DNA from: Phocoena phocoena
Lineage: Eukaryota; Chordata; Mammalia; Artiodactyla; Phocoenidae
DNA: 64,000 nt
NCBI RefSeq assembly: GCF_963924675.1
Contig: NC_089235.1
Location: 55,701,520-55,765,519, forward strand
Reading direction: 5' to 3'
Shown: one piece after another, positions 26,975-40,718 of the stretch
Numbering within the stretch: position 1 is the stretch's first letter
Layout of the letters: each line of letters opens with the position of its first letter
Position numbers and translations under genes: made by a program
The notes under the pieces: generated by a model
Database searches by the model: none
Seen by the model: the letters and a program-made list of their open reading frames with translations, nothing else
What the model was told of the DNA's origin: nothing

Positions 26975-27120
26975 CGTGATAACTGAGCACAAAAAAGCCA
27001 CTTGTTGTGAAATCACTGTGGAATTTGATTAGAATCTGATTTGAAGTGCTATAGACTGATTCCAAAGCAGTATTGCCACTGAATTGCCCGATCTGAGGTG
27101 AGTTTTGGTCTGGTCCATCC
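26975..27120 (-). CDS. CSMD3: CSMD3 exon: CUB 13, second part
   Basis: This 146-nt exon enters in phase 2 and leaves in phase 1. It reads DGPDQNSPQIGQFSGNTALE and ends SGFFVLSYH. The DG at the start and the HSDF motif are typical CUB positions, and there is no cysteine. The acceptor TCTCTCCTATAG lies after a good pyrimidine tract. The donor is unusual: the frame requires CACG|GTTGGT, a weak non-consensus site, and a second GT (GTATCA) lies 4 nt downstream. Use of the second would add 4 nt and shift the frame, so the upstream GT is annotated. Confidence 0.92.
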
Positions 27121-29256
<2,136 letters not shown>

Positions 29257-29679
29257 TCATATTAAGTTTTTAGTACAATTTATTAAGATGCATTGTTTTT
29301 TCTCCCACTTATGAAATCTATCTAAATTATAAGTTTTAGTGAAAATGTAAATTACCCTATAGCCATAATTTTAATCAAACATATTCTGATCCCTTTACCT
29401 ATAATGCAACTGCTTCCTGGTTCATTGTATGTACATAAAATAAAATAAATATGTGTGTAAGCCTAATTCTGAGCCTTTTTGAACCTTTTTTTAGCTAATT
29501 TTTCCTCTAAAAGAAACAAACCACACTATCTCTCTATTGAGTTTCTCCAAAGAAGTTATTTAACAATATAAAGTATTAGGAAACAAATTTCCTTCTAATA
29601 TAAAATTTGCACTTCAGTTATCATGATATTTTTGGCACTGTAGTGTAACTGTTTATTTGTTCATACTACTCTTGTTCTA

Positions 29680-29800
29680 CATTCTGCATGAGATCAAAGT
29701 TCCTGTTTTTTTATCATTGTATCTTAAAAGCCTTGCTTATTGCTTTTCACATAGTAGGTCCTTAATAAACATTGCTGAATAAATTTTGAACCTATAAACC
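29680..29800 (+). repeat. L2-like 3' end
   Basis: CACATAGTAGGTCCTTAATAAACATTGCTGAATAAA is the typical sense L2/MIR terminal motif (about 29748-29783), preceded by a diverged body. Confidence 0.6.
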
Positions 29801-30081
29801 GTACATATATTCGTATCGTATTAATATTTGAGACTTTATTTTTAAGAAGTTCAAAATCACATTATAATTAATAAAATTTAAATTACCAGCAGAGACTACT
29901 TTGCTACTGACCATTAAATTCCTTTTATAAAAAACTTTTTTTATTTTTTAGTAATTCCAAAATTACACAAAGGTTCCAAGATTAGTAAGAACGCCAGTAT
30001 GCCTTCAGCCACGTTTTCCAAATGTTAACTCTGACACATTTTCTTCATCATTCTCTCTTCCTCCCCTCACCCACCCCCATC

Positions 30082-30110
30082 TATATATACATATATATAT
30101 ATATATATGT
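30082..30110. repeat. (TA)n-rich microsatellite
   Basis: A tract of TA units with one internal CA. Confidence 0.85.
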
Positions 30111-30537
30111 ATGTGTGAAAACACTTTTTTCTTTCCAAATTAGTTGAGAATAAGTTGACCCATCACTGCTACTTCATAAAGAAAAGGATACTTCTATGTA
30201 ACCACAAGTTGAGAAAATTAACGTTGAGACCATTAAATTCTAAATTCCTAAAATCAAAAACTTATATTTAAAGCTGAATAAGCTACCATAAGTTGCTTAT
30301 TAAAATATTACTCTAATTTTTAAATTAAAGGTTTCAGAATTAATGAACAGTCTTTTTAAGATATTTAGTGCTTTTATTCTAATTTTTTTCATTTGAATTA
30401 ATATTCCACAAACATATCAAAACCAAAAGAATCATGTCAATTGAAGACAAACGTATATCATTTGATCATTAGGAGTTGGGATATATTATTCTATGAAACA
30501 AACACTTTAAATTTTCACTCACATGTAAAAGATAATT

Positions 30538-30775
30538 TTTTTTCCAGTTTTATTGAAATATAACTGGGATATAGCACTGCATGAATTTAAGGTATAGAAT
30601 AACATGATTTGATTTAGATGTATTGTGAAATGATCATGATACGTTTAGTTAGCTAGATAATCTTGAATAGGGTAAGACTCATAGACAAATGTATGATCCT
30701 GTGATATTTTATATAACATTTCACCTTTCTATGCTATTTAGTTTAATAAGGATGAATAAGAAATAGATTTTAAAT
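30538..30775 (-). mobile_element. Old L1 (L1M-type) 3' end
   Basis: TTTTATTGAAATATAACTGG, then AAGGTATAGAATAACATGAT and ATTGTGAAATGATCATGATA match the antisense 3' UTR of ancient mammalian L1M subfamilies. It differs from the younger 3' UTRs nearby. Confidence 0.75.
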
Positions 30776-31055
30776 GTTCAGGAGAAAGTTCCCATCCTAA
30801 TATCATATATAATACAGGGCTTAACAAACCCAATAACGTTGCCAGTAATAACGTTAACTTTGGAACCAAGTTCTTTAGTAGAAGGGTACACTTAATTGTA
30901 TACTATGCATTTTTCCAAAATTCAGAATGTTTTTATGGTCTAATCGCAAAATCATCTAAAAATAACATTGATTCTGTGAATCTGTATCAATTAACCTATA
31001 TCTCAAAAAAATGTCATTAGCTCAACGATATAAATTCAGTAAAAGAAGATAGTTT

Positions 31056-31069
31056 TAAAATTCAGTGTA
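31056..31069. repeat. Left target-site duplication of the full-length L1
   Basis: TAAAATTCAGTGTA, repeated exactly at 37690-37703. This fixes the borders of the element. Confidence 0.93.
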
Positions 31070-32570
31070 CTTGTGTCAATCAAGATGGCTGTGTGGGAAG
31101 ATATGGAGTTAGCATCTCCCCACAACTAGGGTGCCTGCCTGCTGCTGATGGGGGACTCTGAGGCCCAAGGAGATAGAAGGAATCCCCAAGTGAACCAGTA
31201 GGACGTGGGGGGACTGAGAGGGGAGAAGAAGTAGAGGCCAGACAGGATGGGCACCCCAAGGCCAGGGAGATCAGAAGAGGCAGGCCGGAGGACTCTCTGG
31301 GAAGGGCGGGAGAGGAGCAGTGGGCGATCGCCTGGCCCACTCAGGCTGGGGAGCCTGTTGAGCATCCAAGCTGGTAACCCCCCTCTAAAGCCCCCTCCAG
31401 GCCACGTGGGTCTTTGGGGGCACAGGAGGGAGGCTGGGGAGATCAGTAGAAGAAGGCAGCAGGAGCCATCCAGGAGGAGTGGGAGAGGAGCGGAGGGCGA
31501 TTGCCCCACCCACTCGGGCCCAGGGAGCCTGCTGAGCTCTCAGACCCATCCTCAGCCCTCCAAAGCCCCCTCCAGGTTGTGTTGATCCTTGGGGACATAG
31601 GAAGGAGGCTGAGTGGAGAGCATGAGAGGCAGGCAGGAGGGGCCCTCTGGGAAGAATGGAAGAGGGATGGAGGGCAATTACCCCACCCACTTGGCCCAGG
31701 AAGCCTGCTGAGCTCCCAGGCTGGTCCCCTGCCCTCCACAGCCATCGCCCCCCCGCCTCCCTGGCCCCATTTGTCCTGGGGGTATAGGAAGGAGGCTGGG
31801 GAGATCAGGAGAGGCAGGCAGGAGGGGCCCTCCTAGACTGGAGGAGCAACAGAGGAGAGGAGGGCATTTGCCCTGCCCACTTGAGCCCGGGAAGCCTGCT
31901 GGGCTCTCAGGTGAGGTTCCCTGTCCTCTGAGACCAGGAGTGGGTGGCACACCTGGGTCCCTTCTGTTCCTTGAGCCTAAGCCTCACCCCCCACTGCCCC
32001 CAGGGCCTATTCAGACCTGTGGGTCCTAAGCATAGACCCACCCACCGCCCAAACCTTGCCCTTACTTAGGCCCCACCCTGCACAGCCAAGACCTTCCCCT
32101 CTGCCTTTTTTTTCTTTCTTTTCCCTCCTCCTCTTTTTTACTATTGTGGTACTGATGTACATTCTGGATGTTGATTCATCTATATTTTTATTTTTATATT
32201 CATTCTAAAACATCTGTTAGTTTCCTAGTCTAATTTTATTTTTCACTTTGTTATTGTTCTCTCTTTTTTTTTTGCCACCCCATGCAGCTTGTAGGATCTT
32301 GGTTCATGAGCTGGGGTCATGCCAAAGCTCCCACAGCAGGAGCTCCGAGTCTGAACTGCTGGACTAACAGAGAACCTCAGACGCCAGGAAATATTCATCA
32401 GAGTGAGGTCTCATGGAGTTCCTCATCTCAGCACCAAGACCCAGCTCTACCCAATAGCCTACAAACTGCAGTGTTGGAAAACTCAGGCCAAACAACCAGT
32501 AAGACAGGAACACAATGCCACTCATAAAAAAAGAAGAAAAAAAAAAGAGACAGCAAAAAATATGTCATAG
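31070..32570 (+). promoter_or_regulatory. L1 5' untranslated region / internal promoter region
   Basis: About 1.5 kb upstream of ORF1. The first 1 kb is strongly GC-rich in an otherwise AT-rich window and includes the tandem units described separately. From about 32100 it becomes T-rich and then mixed up to the ORF1 region. L1 5' UTRs carry an internal RNA polymerase II promoter; activity of this old copy is not shown. Long proline/serine-rich open frames on both strands here reflect base composition. Confidence 0.8.
31264..31960 (+). repeat. Degenerate tandem units in the L1 5' UTR
   Basis: About four units: 31264-31435 (172 bp), 31436-31610 (175 bp), 31611-31797 (187 bp) and a partial from 31798. 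Each begins near GGGGAGATCAG, has GGGAGAGGAGCGGAGGGCGA-like, CCCACTCGGGCCCAGGGAGC-like and CCCTCC blocks, and the first three end in GGAGGCT. Units are diverged from each other. Confidence 0.8.
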
Positions 32571-33446
32571 ATGAAGGAGCAAGGTAAAAACCTACAAGAC
32601 CAAATAAATGAAGAGGAAATAGGCAATCCACCTGAAAAAGAATTAAGAGTAATGACAGTAGAGATGATCCAGAATCTCAGAGGTAGACTGGAGGCACAGA
32701 TTGAGAAGATAAAAGAAATGTTTAACAAAGATCTAGAAGAACTAAAGAACAAATGAACAGAGATTAACAACACAATAACTGAAATGAAAAATACAGTAGA
32801 AGGAATCAATAACAGAATAACTGAGGCAGAAGAACGAATAAATGAGCTGGAAGACAAAATGGTAGAAATAATTCCTGATGAGCAGAATGAAGAAAAAAAG
32901 AATGAAAAGAATTGAAGACAATCTCCGAGACTTCTGGGACAACACTGAATGCACCAATATTCGAATTATAGGGGTAGCATAAGAAGAAGAGAAAAATAAA
33001 GGGTCTGAGGAAATATTTGAAGAGATTATAGTCTAAAACATTCCTAGCATGGGAAAGGAAATAGTCACCCAAGTCCAGGAAGCACAGAGAGCCCCATACA
33101 GGATAAACCCTAGGAAAAACATACCAAGACACATATTAATCAAACTAACAAAAATTAAGTTCAAAGAAAAAATATTAAAAGCAGCAAGGGAAAAACAAAA
33201 AATAACATACAAAGGAATCCCCATAAGGCTATCAGCTGAGTTTTCAGCAGGAACTCTGCAGGCCAGAAGGGAGTGGAAGGATATAAAGTGATGAAAGACA
33301 AAAACCTACAACCAAGATTACTCTACCCAGCAAGGATCTCTTTCAGATTCAATGGAGAAGTCAAAAGCTTTTCAGACAAGCAAAAGCTAAGAGAATCCAA
33401 CACCACCAACCCAGCTTTATAACAAATGCTAAAGAAACTTCTCTAG
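32571..33446 (+). pseudogene. L1 ORF1 relic (RNA-binding chaperone protein)
   Basis: Intact L1 ORF1 encodes a trimeric coiled-coil RNA-binding protein. Here a Glu/Lys/Asn-rich coiled-coil-like N-terminal part (from 32571) stops at 32754, and further stops and frameshifts follow. The conserved C-terminal block is recognisable: PIRLSAEFSAGTLQARREW near 33220-33276, then DKQKLRE near 33378. The expected terminal LQQMLKKLL-like tail is interrupted by a stop at 33420-33422 and ends at 33446. The exact start is uncertain because the N-terminus is poorly conserved among mammals. Confidence 0.8.
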
Positions 33447-33504
33447 GTGGGAAACACAAGTAAAGAAAAACACCCACAAAAACAAACCCAAAGCAATTAA
33501 GAAA

Positions 33505-36500
33505 ATGGTAATAGGAACATACATATCGATAATAACCTTGAATGTAAATGGATTAAATGCCCCAACCAAAAGACACAGACTGGCTGAATGGATACGAAAG
33601 CAAGACCCATATATATGCTGTCTACAAGAGACCCACTTCAGACCTAGGGAGACATACAGACTGAAAGTGAGGGGATGGAAAAAGATATTCCATGCAAATG
33701 GAAATCAAAAGAAAGGTGTAGTAGCAATATTTGTATCAGATAAAATAGACTTTAAAATAAAGACTGTTACAAGAGATAAGGAGGTACACTACATAATGAT
33801 CAAAGGATCAATCCAAGAAGAAAATATAACAATTATAAATGTTTATGCACCCAACATAGGAGACTTCAATAAATAAGGCAAATGTAAACAACCATGAAAG
33901 GAGAAATCGACGGTAACACAATAATAGTAAGGGACTTGCAAACCCCACTTACACCAATGGGCAGATCATCCAAAGAGAAAATAAATAAGGTAACACAAGT
34001 TTTAAATGACATATTAAACAAGATGGACTTAATTGATATTTATAGGACATTCCATCCAAAAACAACAGAATACACTTTCTTCTCAAGTGCACATGAAACA
34101 ATCTCCAGGATAGATCACATCTTGGGTCACAAATCAAGCCTCAGAAAATTTAAGAAAATTGAAATCGTATCAAGCATCTTTTCTGACCAAAACACTATGA
34201 GATTGGAAATCAATTACAGGAAAAAAAGATGGTAAAAAACACAAATACATGGAGGTTAAACAGTGAGCTACTAAATAACCAAGAGATCACTGAAGAATCA
34301 AAGAAGAAATTAAAAATACATGGAAACAAGTCACAACGAAAACATGACGACCCAAAACCTATGGGAATCAGCAAAGCAGTTCTAAGAGGGAAGTTTATAG
34401 CAATTCAATCTCACCTCAAGAAACAAGAAAAATATCGAATAAACAACCTACCCCAAATTTAAAACAACTAGAGACAGAAGAACAAAGAAAACCCAAACTC
34501 AGTAGAAGGAAAGAAATCATAAAGATCTGAGCAGAAATAAATTAAATAGAAATGAAGAAAGCAATAGCAAAGATCAATAAAACTAAAAGCTGGTTCTTTG
34601 AGAAGATAAACAAAATTGATAAACCCTTAGCCAGACTCACCAAGAAGAAAAGGGAGAAGATGCAAATCAATAAAATTAGAAATGAAAAAGGAGAAATCAC
34701 AACTGACACTGAAGATATACAAAGGATTATAAGAGACTCCTAAAAAAAACTATATGCCAAAAAAATGGACAACCACAAAGAAATGGACAATTTTCCAAGA
34801 TTGAACCAGGAAGAATTAGAAAATATAAACAGACCTATCACAAGTAATGAAATTGAAACCATAATTAAAAATCTTTCAACAAACAAAAGCTCAGGACCAG
34901 ATGGCTTCACAGGTGAATTCTATCAAATATTTAGAGAAGAGTTAACAATGATCCTTCTCAAACTCTTCCAAAAAATTTCAGAGGGAGAAACACTCCCAAA
35001 TTCATTCTATGAAGCCACTATTCCACTGATACCAAAACTAGAAAAAGATATCACAAAAAAAGAAAATAATAGACCAATATCACTGATGAACAGAGATGCA
35101 AAAATCCTGAACAAAATACAGCAAACAGAATCCAACAACAATCATACACTATGATCAAGTGGGATTTATCCCAGGGATGCAAGGATTATTCTGTATATGC
35201 AAATTAATCAATGTGATACACCACATTAACAAATTAAGGAATAAAAACTATATAATCATCTCAATAGATGCAGAAAAGGCTTCTGAAAAAATTCAATACT
35301 GATTTGTGATAAAAACTCTCCAGAAAATGGGCATAGAGGGAACCTACCTCAACATAATAAAGGCCATATATGACAAACCCACAGCAAACATCATACTCAA
35401 TGGTGAAAAACTGAAAGCATTTCCACTAAGATCAGGAACAAGACAAGGATGTCCAGTCTCACCACTCTTATTCAACATAGTTTTGGAAGTCCTAGCCACA
35501 GCAATCAGAGAAGAAAAAGAAATAAAAGGAATATAAATTGGAAAAGAACAGGTAGAACAGTCACTGTTTGCTGATGACATGATACTGTACATAGAAAATC
35601 CTGACTATGCCACCAGAAAACTACTAGAACTAATCAATGAATTTGGTAAGGTTGCAGTATTCAAAATTAATGCAAACAAACCTCTGGCATTCCTATACAC
35701 CAATAATGAAAAATCAGAAAGAGAAATTAAGGAAACACTTCAATTTACCATTGCAACAAAAAGAATAAAATACCTTGGAATAAACCTGCCTAAGGAGGTG
35801 AAAGACTTGTACTCAGAAAACTATAAAACACTGATGAAAGAAATCAAATATGATATAAACAGATGGAGAAATATATCATGTTCTTGGATTGGAAGAATCA
35901 ATATTGTGAAAATGACTATACTACGCAAAGCAATCTACAGATTCAATGCAATCCCTATCAAGCTACCAATGGCACTCTTCAAAGAATTAGAACAAAAAAT
36001 TTTACAATTCATATGGAAACACAAAAGACCCTGAATAGTTAAGGCAAACTTGAGAAAGAAAAACAGCTTGAGGAATCAGGCTCCCCAACTTCAAAATACA
36101 CCACAAAGCTACAGTAATTAAGACAGTATGGTACTGGCACAAAAACAGAAATATAGATCAATGGTACAGGATAGAATGCCCAGAGATAAACGTATGCACA
36201 TATAATCACCTAATTTATGGCAAAGGAGGGAAGAACACACAATGGAGAAAAGACAGCCTCTTCAATAAGTGGTGCTGGGAAAACTGGAGAGCTACATGTA
36301 AAAGAATGAAATTAGAACACTCCCTAACACCATACACAAAAATAAACTACAAATGGATTAAACACTTAAATGTAAGACCAGACACTATAAAACTCTTAGA
36401 GGAAAACACAGGAAAAACACTCTTTGACATAAAACAGCAAGATTTTTTTTACCCACCTCCTAGAGTAACGGAAATAAAAACAAAAATAAACAAATGGGAC

Positions 36501-37288
36501 TTTATTAAACTTAAAAGCTTTTGCACAGCTAAGGAAACCATAAACAAGACAAAAAGACAACCCTCAGAATGTGAGAAAATACTTGCAAATAAAACAACAA
36601 AGGATTATTCTCCAAAATATACAAATAGCTCATGGAGCTCCATATGAAAAAAAACAAACAATCCACTGAAAAATTGGGCGGAAGACCCAAAAAGACATTT
36701 CACCAAGGAAGACATACAGATGGCCAAGAGGCACATGAAATGATGTTCAACATCACTAATTACTAGAGAAATGCAAATCAAAACTACAATGAGGTATCAC
36801 CTCATGCCAGTCAGAATGGCCATGATCAAAAAATCTAGAAACAATAAATGCTAGAAAGGGTGTGGAGAAAAGGGAACCCTCCTGCACTGTTGGTGGGAAT
36901 GTAAATTGATACAACCACTATGGAAAACAGTATGGAGGTTCCTTAAAAAACTAAAATTAGAACTACCATATGACTCAGCAATCCCACTACTGGGCATATA
37001 ATACACCCTGAGAAAACCATAATTCAAAAAGAGACATATACCACAATGTTCTTTGCAGCACTATTTACAATAGCCAGGACATGGAACCAACCTAAGTGTC
37101 CATCCACAGATTAATGGATAAAGAACATGTGGCACATATTTACAATGGAATACTACTCAGCCATAAAAAGGAATGAAATTGAGCTATTTGTAGTGAGGTG
37201 GATGGATCTAGAGACTGTCATACAGAGTGAAGTAAGTCAGGAAGAGAAAAACAAATACTGTATGCTAACGCATATATATAGAATCTAA
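33505..37288 (+). pseudogene. L1 ORF2 relic (endonuclease and reverse transcriptase)
   Basis: ORF2 of L1 encodes the endonuclease and reverse transcriptase for target-primed integration. From the Met at 33505 the endonuclease start is open for 123 codons, including LNVNGLN and CCLQETH (catalytic Glu). The later GDFN motif has become RDLQ (near 33926), and a stop follows the first segment. In the reverse transcriptase part the FADD catalytic motif survives at about 35568-35579, with a long open stretch to 36031 after it. The C-terminal end has [11 protein letters not shown] and terminates at 37288. Numerous stops and frameshifts between segments make it non-functional. Confidence 0.88.
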
Positions 37289-37689
37289 AAAAAAAAAGAA
37301 ATGGTACTGATGAACCTAGTTGCAGGGCAGGAATAAAGAGGTAGACATAGAGAATGGACTTGAGGACATGGGGTGGGAGGGGGAAGCTGGGGCGAAGTGA
37401 GAGTAGCATCCACATATATACACTACCGAATGTAAAATAGTTGGCTGGTGGGAAGCAGCAGCATAGCATAGGGAGATCAGCTTGGTGCTTTGCGATGACC
37501 TAGAGGGGTGGGATAGGGAAGATGGGAGGGAACCTCAAGAGGGAGGGGATATGACGACATGTGTATGCATATGGCTGATTCACTTTGTGGTGCAACAGAA
37601 ACTAACACAGTATTGTGAAGCAATTATACTCCAATAAAGATCTATTTAAAAAAAATAAATAGAATAAAGAACTAGTGAAAAAAATAATA
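37289..37689 (+). other. L1 3' UTR and A-rich tail
   Basis: G-rich 3' UTR (TGGGGTGGGAGGGGGAAGCT near 37370, GAGGGGTGGGATAGGG near 37503) followed by GCAATTATACTCCAATAAAG, containing the AATAAA signal, and a broken A-rich tail. The same 3' UTR lineage is seen in the copies at 5190, 7038 and 57305. Confidence 0.88.
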
Positions 37690-37703
37690 TAAAATTCAGT
37701 GTA
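37690..37703. repeat. Right target-site duplication of the full-length L1
   Basis: TAAAATTCAGTGTA, identical to 31056-31069. Confidence 0.93.
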
Positions 37704-38271
37704 ATTCTCAAATAATATCTAGTGATCCTTGTAATACATTGTGGCACATGTCAATAATATTAATACAGCATTATATCAATAACAGTAACAAATGCTATAT
37801 CCTTTAGGATTTTATTATGGAAATAGTGAATCTTTTTTCAAGGGCACATTGCCTGAGAAATGTAGTTAATAAAGTTCAGACTCTAGTTTTACCTCATTCA
37901 AATAAGAATATTGCCCTGAGAGGCTGAGGGAATTTGACGGCATAGAAATGAAGATGAAGTCAGGTTCATCAAGCCCTGTGCACTTGCTAGAGAAGGACCA
38001 CATAGATAGCTCTGAGTCCTCCAGCAGCAAAAAGAAACTCAGTCAGTTCCCCAACTATTTTCGAAATAATTAGGTTCCTTGGGAACACGGTTAATTTTGA
38101 ACCAAGAGGTTACAGAAATGATTCCTATTTTATGTAAAGGATGATGTGTGATATGCTGCTCTTAAATTATGTATGCAAGCATAATACAAACTGTAATCAT
38201 TTTAGACCCATGTAGTTGGATGTTACAATGTCTATTTTAACTACTCTTAAATTTCCTTTTGTGTATATACT

Positions 38272-38390
38272 TTTATTCAGCAAATATTTATTGTGCTCTT
38301 ACTCTTCTAGGCACTTGAGATACCTCAATGAACAACACAAAGATGACTGCTCTGGTGGAGCTCACATCCAAATGTATCACATACTCGTAA
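38272..38390 (-). repeat. L2-like 3' fragment
   Basis: TTCAGCAAATATTTATTGTG, then CTCTTCTAGGCACTTGAGAT, ACCTCAATGAACAACACAAA and GTGGAGCTCACATCC follow the antisense L2 end. Confidence 0.65.
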
Positions 38391-38404
38391 ATCAACTATA
38401 CCTC

Positions 38405-38520
38405 AATAAAAAATAATTTAATTTATTTATATATATATAAAATTTAATTATATAATAATATTACAATTATTATAATTTAATTATAATAAAATACTTTTAA
38501 TTTAAAATTTAAAAACAACA
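38405..38520. repeat. AT-rich low-complexity tract
   Basis: Nearly pure A/T sequence with nested TAATTTAATTATAAT words. Confidence 0.85.
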
Positions 38521-38759
38521 AAAATATCACATACTCATTAAATTCTTAATAGTTAGGGCAGATACATAATCAAAGTTTAAGTTAATTTTGATTAAATATT
38601 ACAGTCATTGGAACTGCATTGTTTGTATAAAATATCATCATAACTTTAAATATTTAATTTTAAATCTTAGACTTTTAAGATCTGAAATAGTATAGTAGAA
38701 ATAGTTAACTGCACTAAATATTTACTAATGATATACATCACGATAAATATTTTACATTC

Positions 38760-38950
38760 ATTTTATCATATAAAGTTCAAAACAACTTATCTGAGAGGTA
38801 CTATTACTAACACCATTATGAAAATGAAGAAATGGACTTGTGCCCTAGGCCACTTAAGACTGAACATAGAGAATCAGCATTTAAGCCTAGGTCTCCCAGC
38901 TGTATATTTCAAAGGGATGAAAATCATGCTCAAGGTCATGCAGCAGTTTT
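38760..38950 (-). repeat. MIR-like fragment
   Basis: TGAGAGGTACTATTACTAAC, ACCATTATGAAAATGAAGAA and CATTTAAGCCTAGGTCTCCC follow antisense MIR order with an insertion. Diverged. Confidence 0.5.
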
Positions 38951-39404
38951 ATACTAGAAATAGGCCTAATATGATTGTCAAATTATTTATTTTATATTCT
39001 CATAGCAATAGAATGGTATCAAGGAAGGTTATGTTATTCCTTCATTATAAAGTAAAAGAAAATAACTTTACATATAGTAGATGAGTACCACAATATATCT
39101 TTTCAATATATTCATTCTGGTATAAAAGCTGAGATAAATCTTGCCTATCCACCATGCCTTGCTTGGCTGCCTTGCCTTGACTTGCTTAATTTGACTGTGT
39201 ATTAAAATTAATTCAATCCTTTTTTCATGGTTAGAATTTGTAAGGCCTCAGAAAGACATCATTTCCCCCTATATAGTTGACTGAAAGTAGCATTATTTAA
39301 AACTCTTCCTAACTGAAGCTTGCTTTGATTTAGGTTCCTTTTTTTTCTAAAACACAATATAGAAAATGCTTAGAGTTAGATCGTTAATAGCTGTTTGGAG
39401 GCTA

Positions 39405-39671
<267 letters not shown>

Positions 39672-40434
39672 CTACTCTATTTTTTTTACCAAATTAAATG
39701 CACACAAATACACAAACACATGCTCGCATTAATGTGCTTAAGATACGTTTCCATTTAAGTTGAGAGGCATACTCTCAAGATCTGGGCCATGGGTCTGCTG
39801 TCTGCCCAGGGCAATTAGCTGTGCTATAGTTGAAAGTAACAGAATACTGTTCTCAAATGCCCATTATTTGTCACATGAGAAAATCTCATTTTTACTACAT
39901 TGTCACCATAGCAAAACTAATCAAGAAAGTGGCTTTCTTGCTCTTTAATACCATTTAAAACTGTATCAACCAATTTTTAAAGATGAAAAGCCACTCAATA
40001 ATTTGTATTTTGTAAAAGGGCAATTTGAAGCCAAAATATGATTGCAAAGTTTTATATATTAACATAATCAGATTTCATGACTGTGTTAGAAATTAGTCAT
40101 ATACAGGGGATAAATTAACTTCTCCAAAATATCATTTTTAAACATGTAATTTTCAGCGTGCTCTTTTAGTATTTTCTCATCAGAAGAAAAAGCCAAATTT
40201 TATGTAATATTCCCAATAAAATCTAGGGGTTATTGCTATATGCTATCATATTACAAAATAGTCTTAATATCTTTATAAACATAACTAGAATATGAGATAG
40301 TTAAATATCTCTGGGATGGAAAAAAATAAAACCTTTATTGAGGTATGTTTCCTTAATTCAATTAATATTTGATTTTTACTGAATTTGATGTTTTTTTCCC
40401 ACAACTACCATTCTGCAAATTGTTAGTAATAAAA

Positions 40435-40640
40435 TGACATTTATTTTGTTTTCTTTTTGCTAGGCACTGTTTTAAGTTTTTATACATGCTAACTTATTTA
40501 ATGCTTATAGTTACGAGAATGAGGAAACTGAGGCACAGAGAAGCTAAATAATATGCTGTTTACACAACATCCTAAAAGAGGTGAAATTCAAATGCAGACA
40601 TTCTGGCTCCTGAGCTCTTGCTCTTAATAACTAGTGAGGT
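40435..40640 (-). repeat. MIR SINE
   Basis: TTGCTAGGCACTGTTTTAAG, then TGCTAACTTATTTAATGCTT, GAGGAAACTGAGGCACAGAG and ACATTCTGGCTCCTGAGCTC in antisense MIR order; the core is well preserved. Confidence 0.82.
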
Positions 40641-40668
40641 TCTCAAGTGAAGTCATATTTTGTTCCTG

Positions 40669-40718
40669 GAAAAAGAGTTCCATGGAAATTTGCTGTTACA
40701 TTGAAAAAGAGTTCCATG
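40669..40718. repeat. 16-bp direct repeat pair
   Basis: GAAAAAGAGTTCCATG occurs at 40669-40684 and again at 40703-40718. Confidence 0.9.

Larger units (their letters stand above)
31070..37689 (+). mobile_element. Full-length, inactivated L1 retrotransposon
   Basis: A 6,620-bp element bounded by a perfect 14-bp target-site duplication. In order: a GC-rich 5' region, an ORF1 relic, a 58-bp spacer, an ORF2 relic with endonuclease and reverse transcriptase segments, a 3' UTR and an A-rich tail. The duplication directly before CTTGTGTCAATCAAGATGGC shows the 5' end is the true start rather than a truncation. Both ORFs carry in-frame stops and frameshifts, so the copy cannot retrotranspose autonomously. 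It lies antisense to CSMD3. Confidence 0.95.

Noticed and set aside
31080..31950. Long overlapping open frames on both strands, rich in Pro, Ser, Gly and Leu
   Set aside because: They lie in the GC-rich L1 5' region, occur on both strands in several frames, and repeat with the 170-190 bp units. Composition explains them.
35579..36034. A 151-codon reverse transcriptase-like open frame as a possible independent gene
   Set aside because: It is a surviving segment of the inactivated L1 ORF2 with no separate start context.
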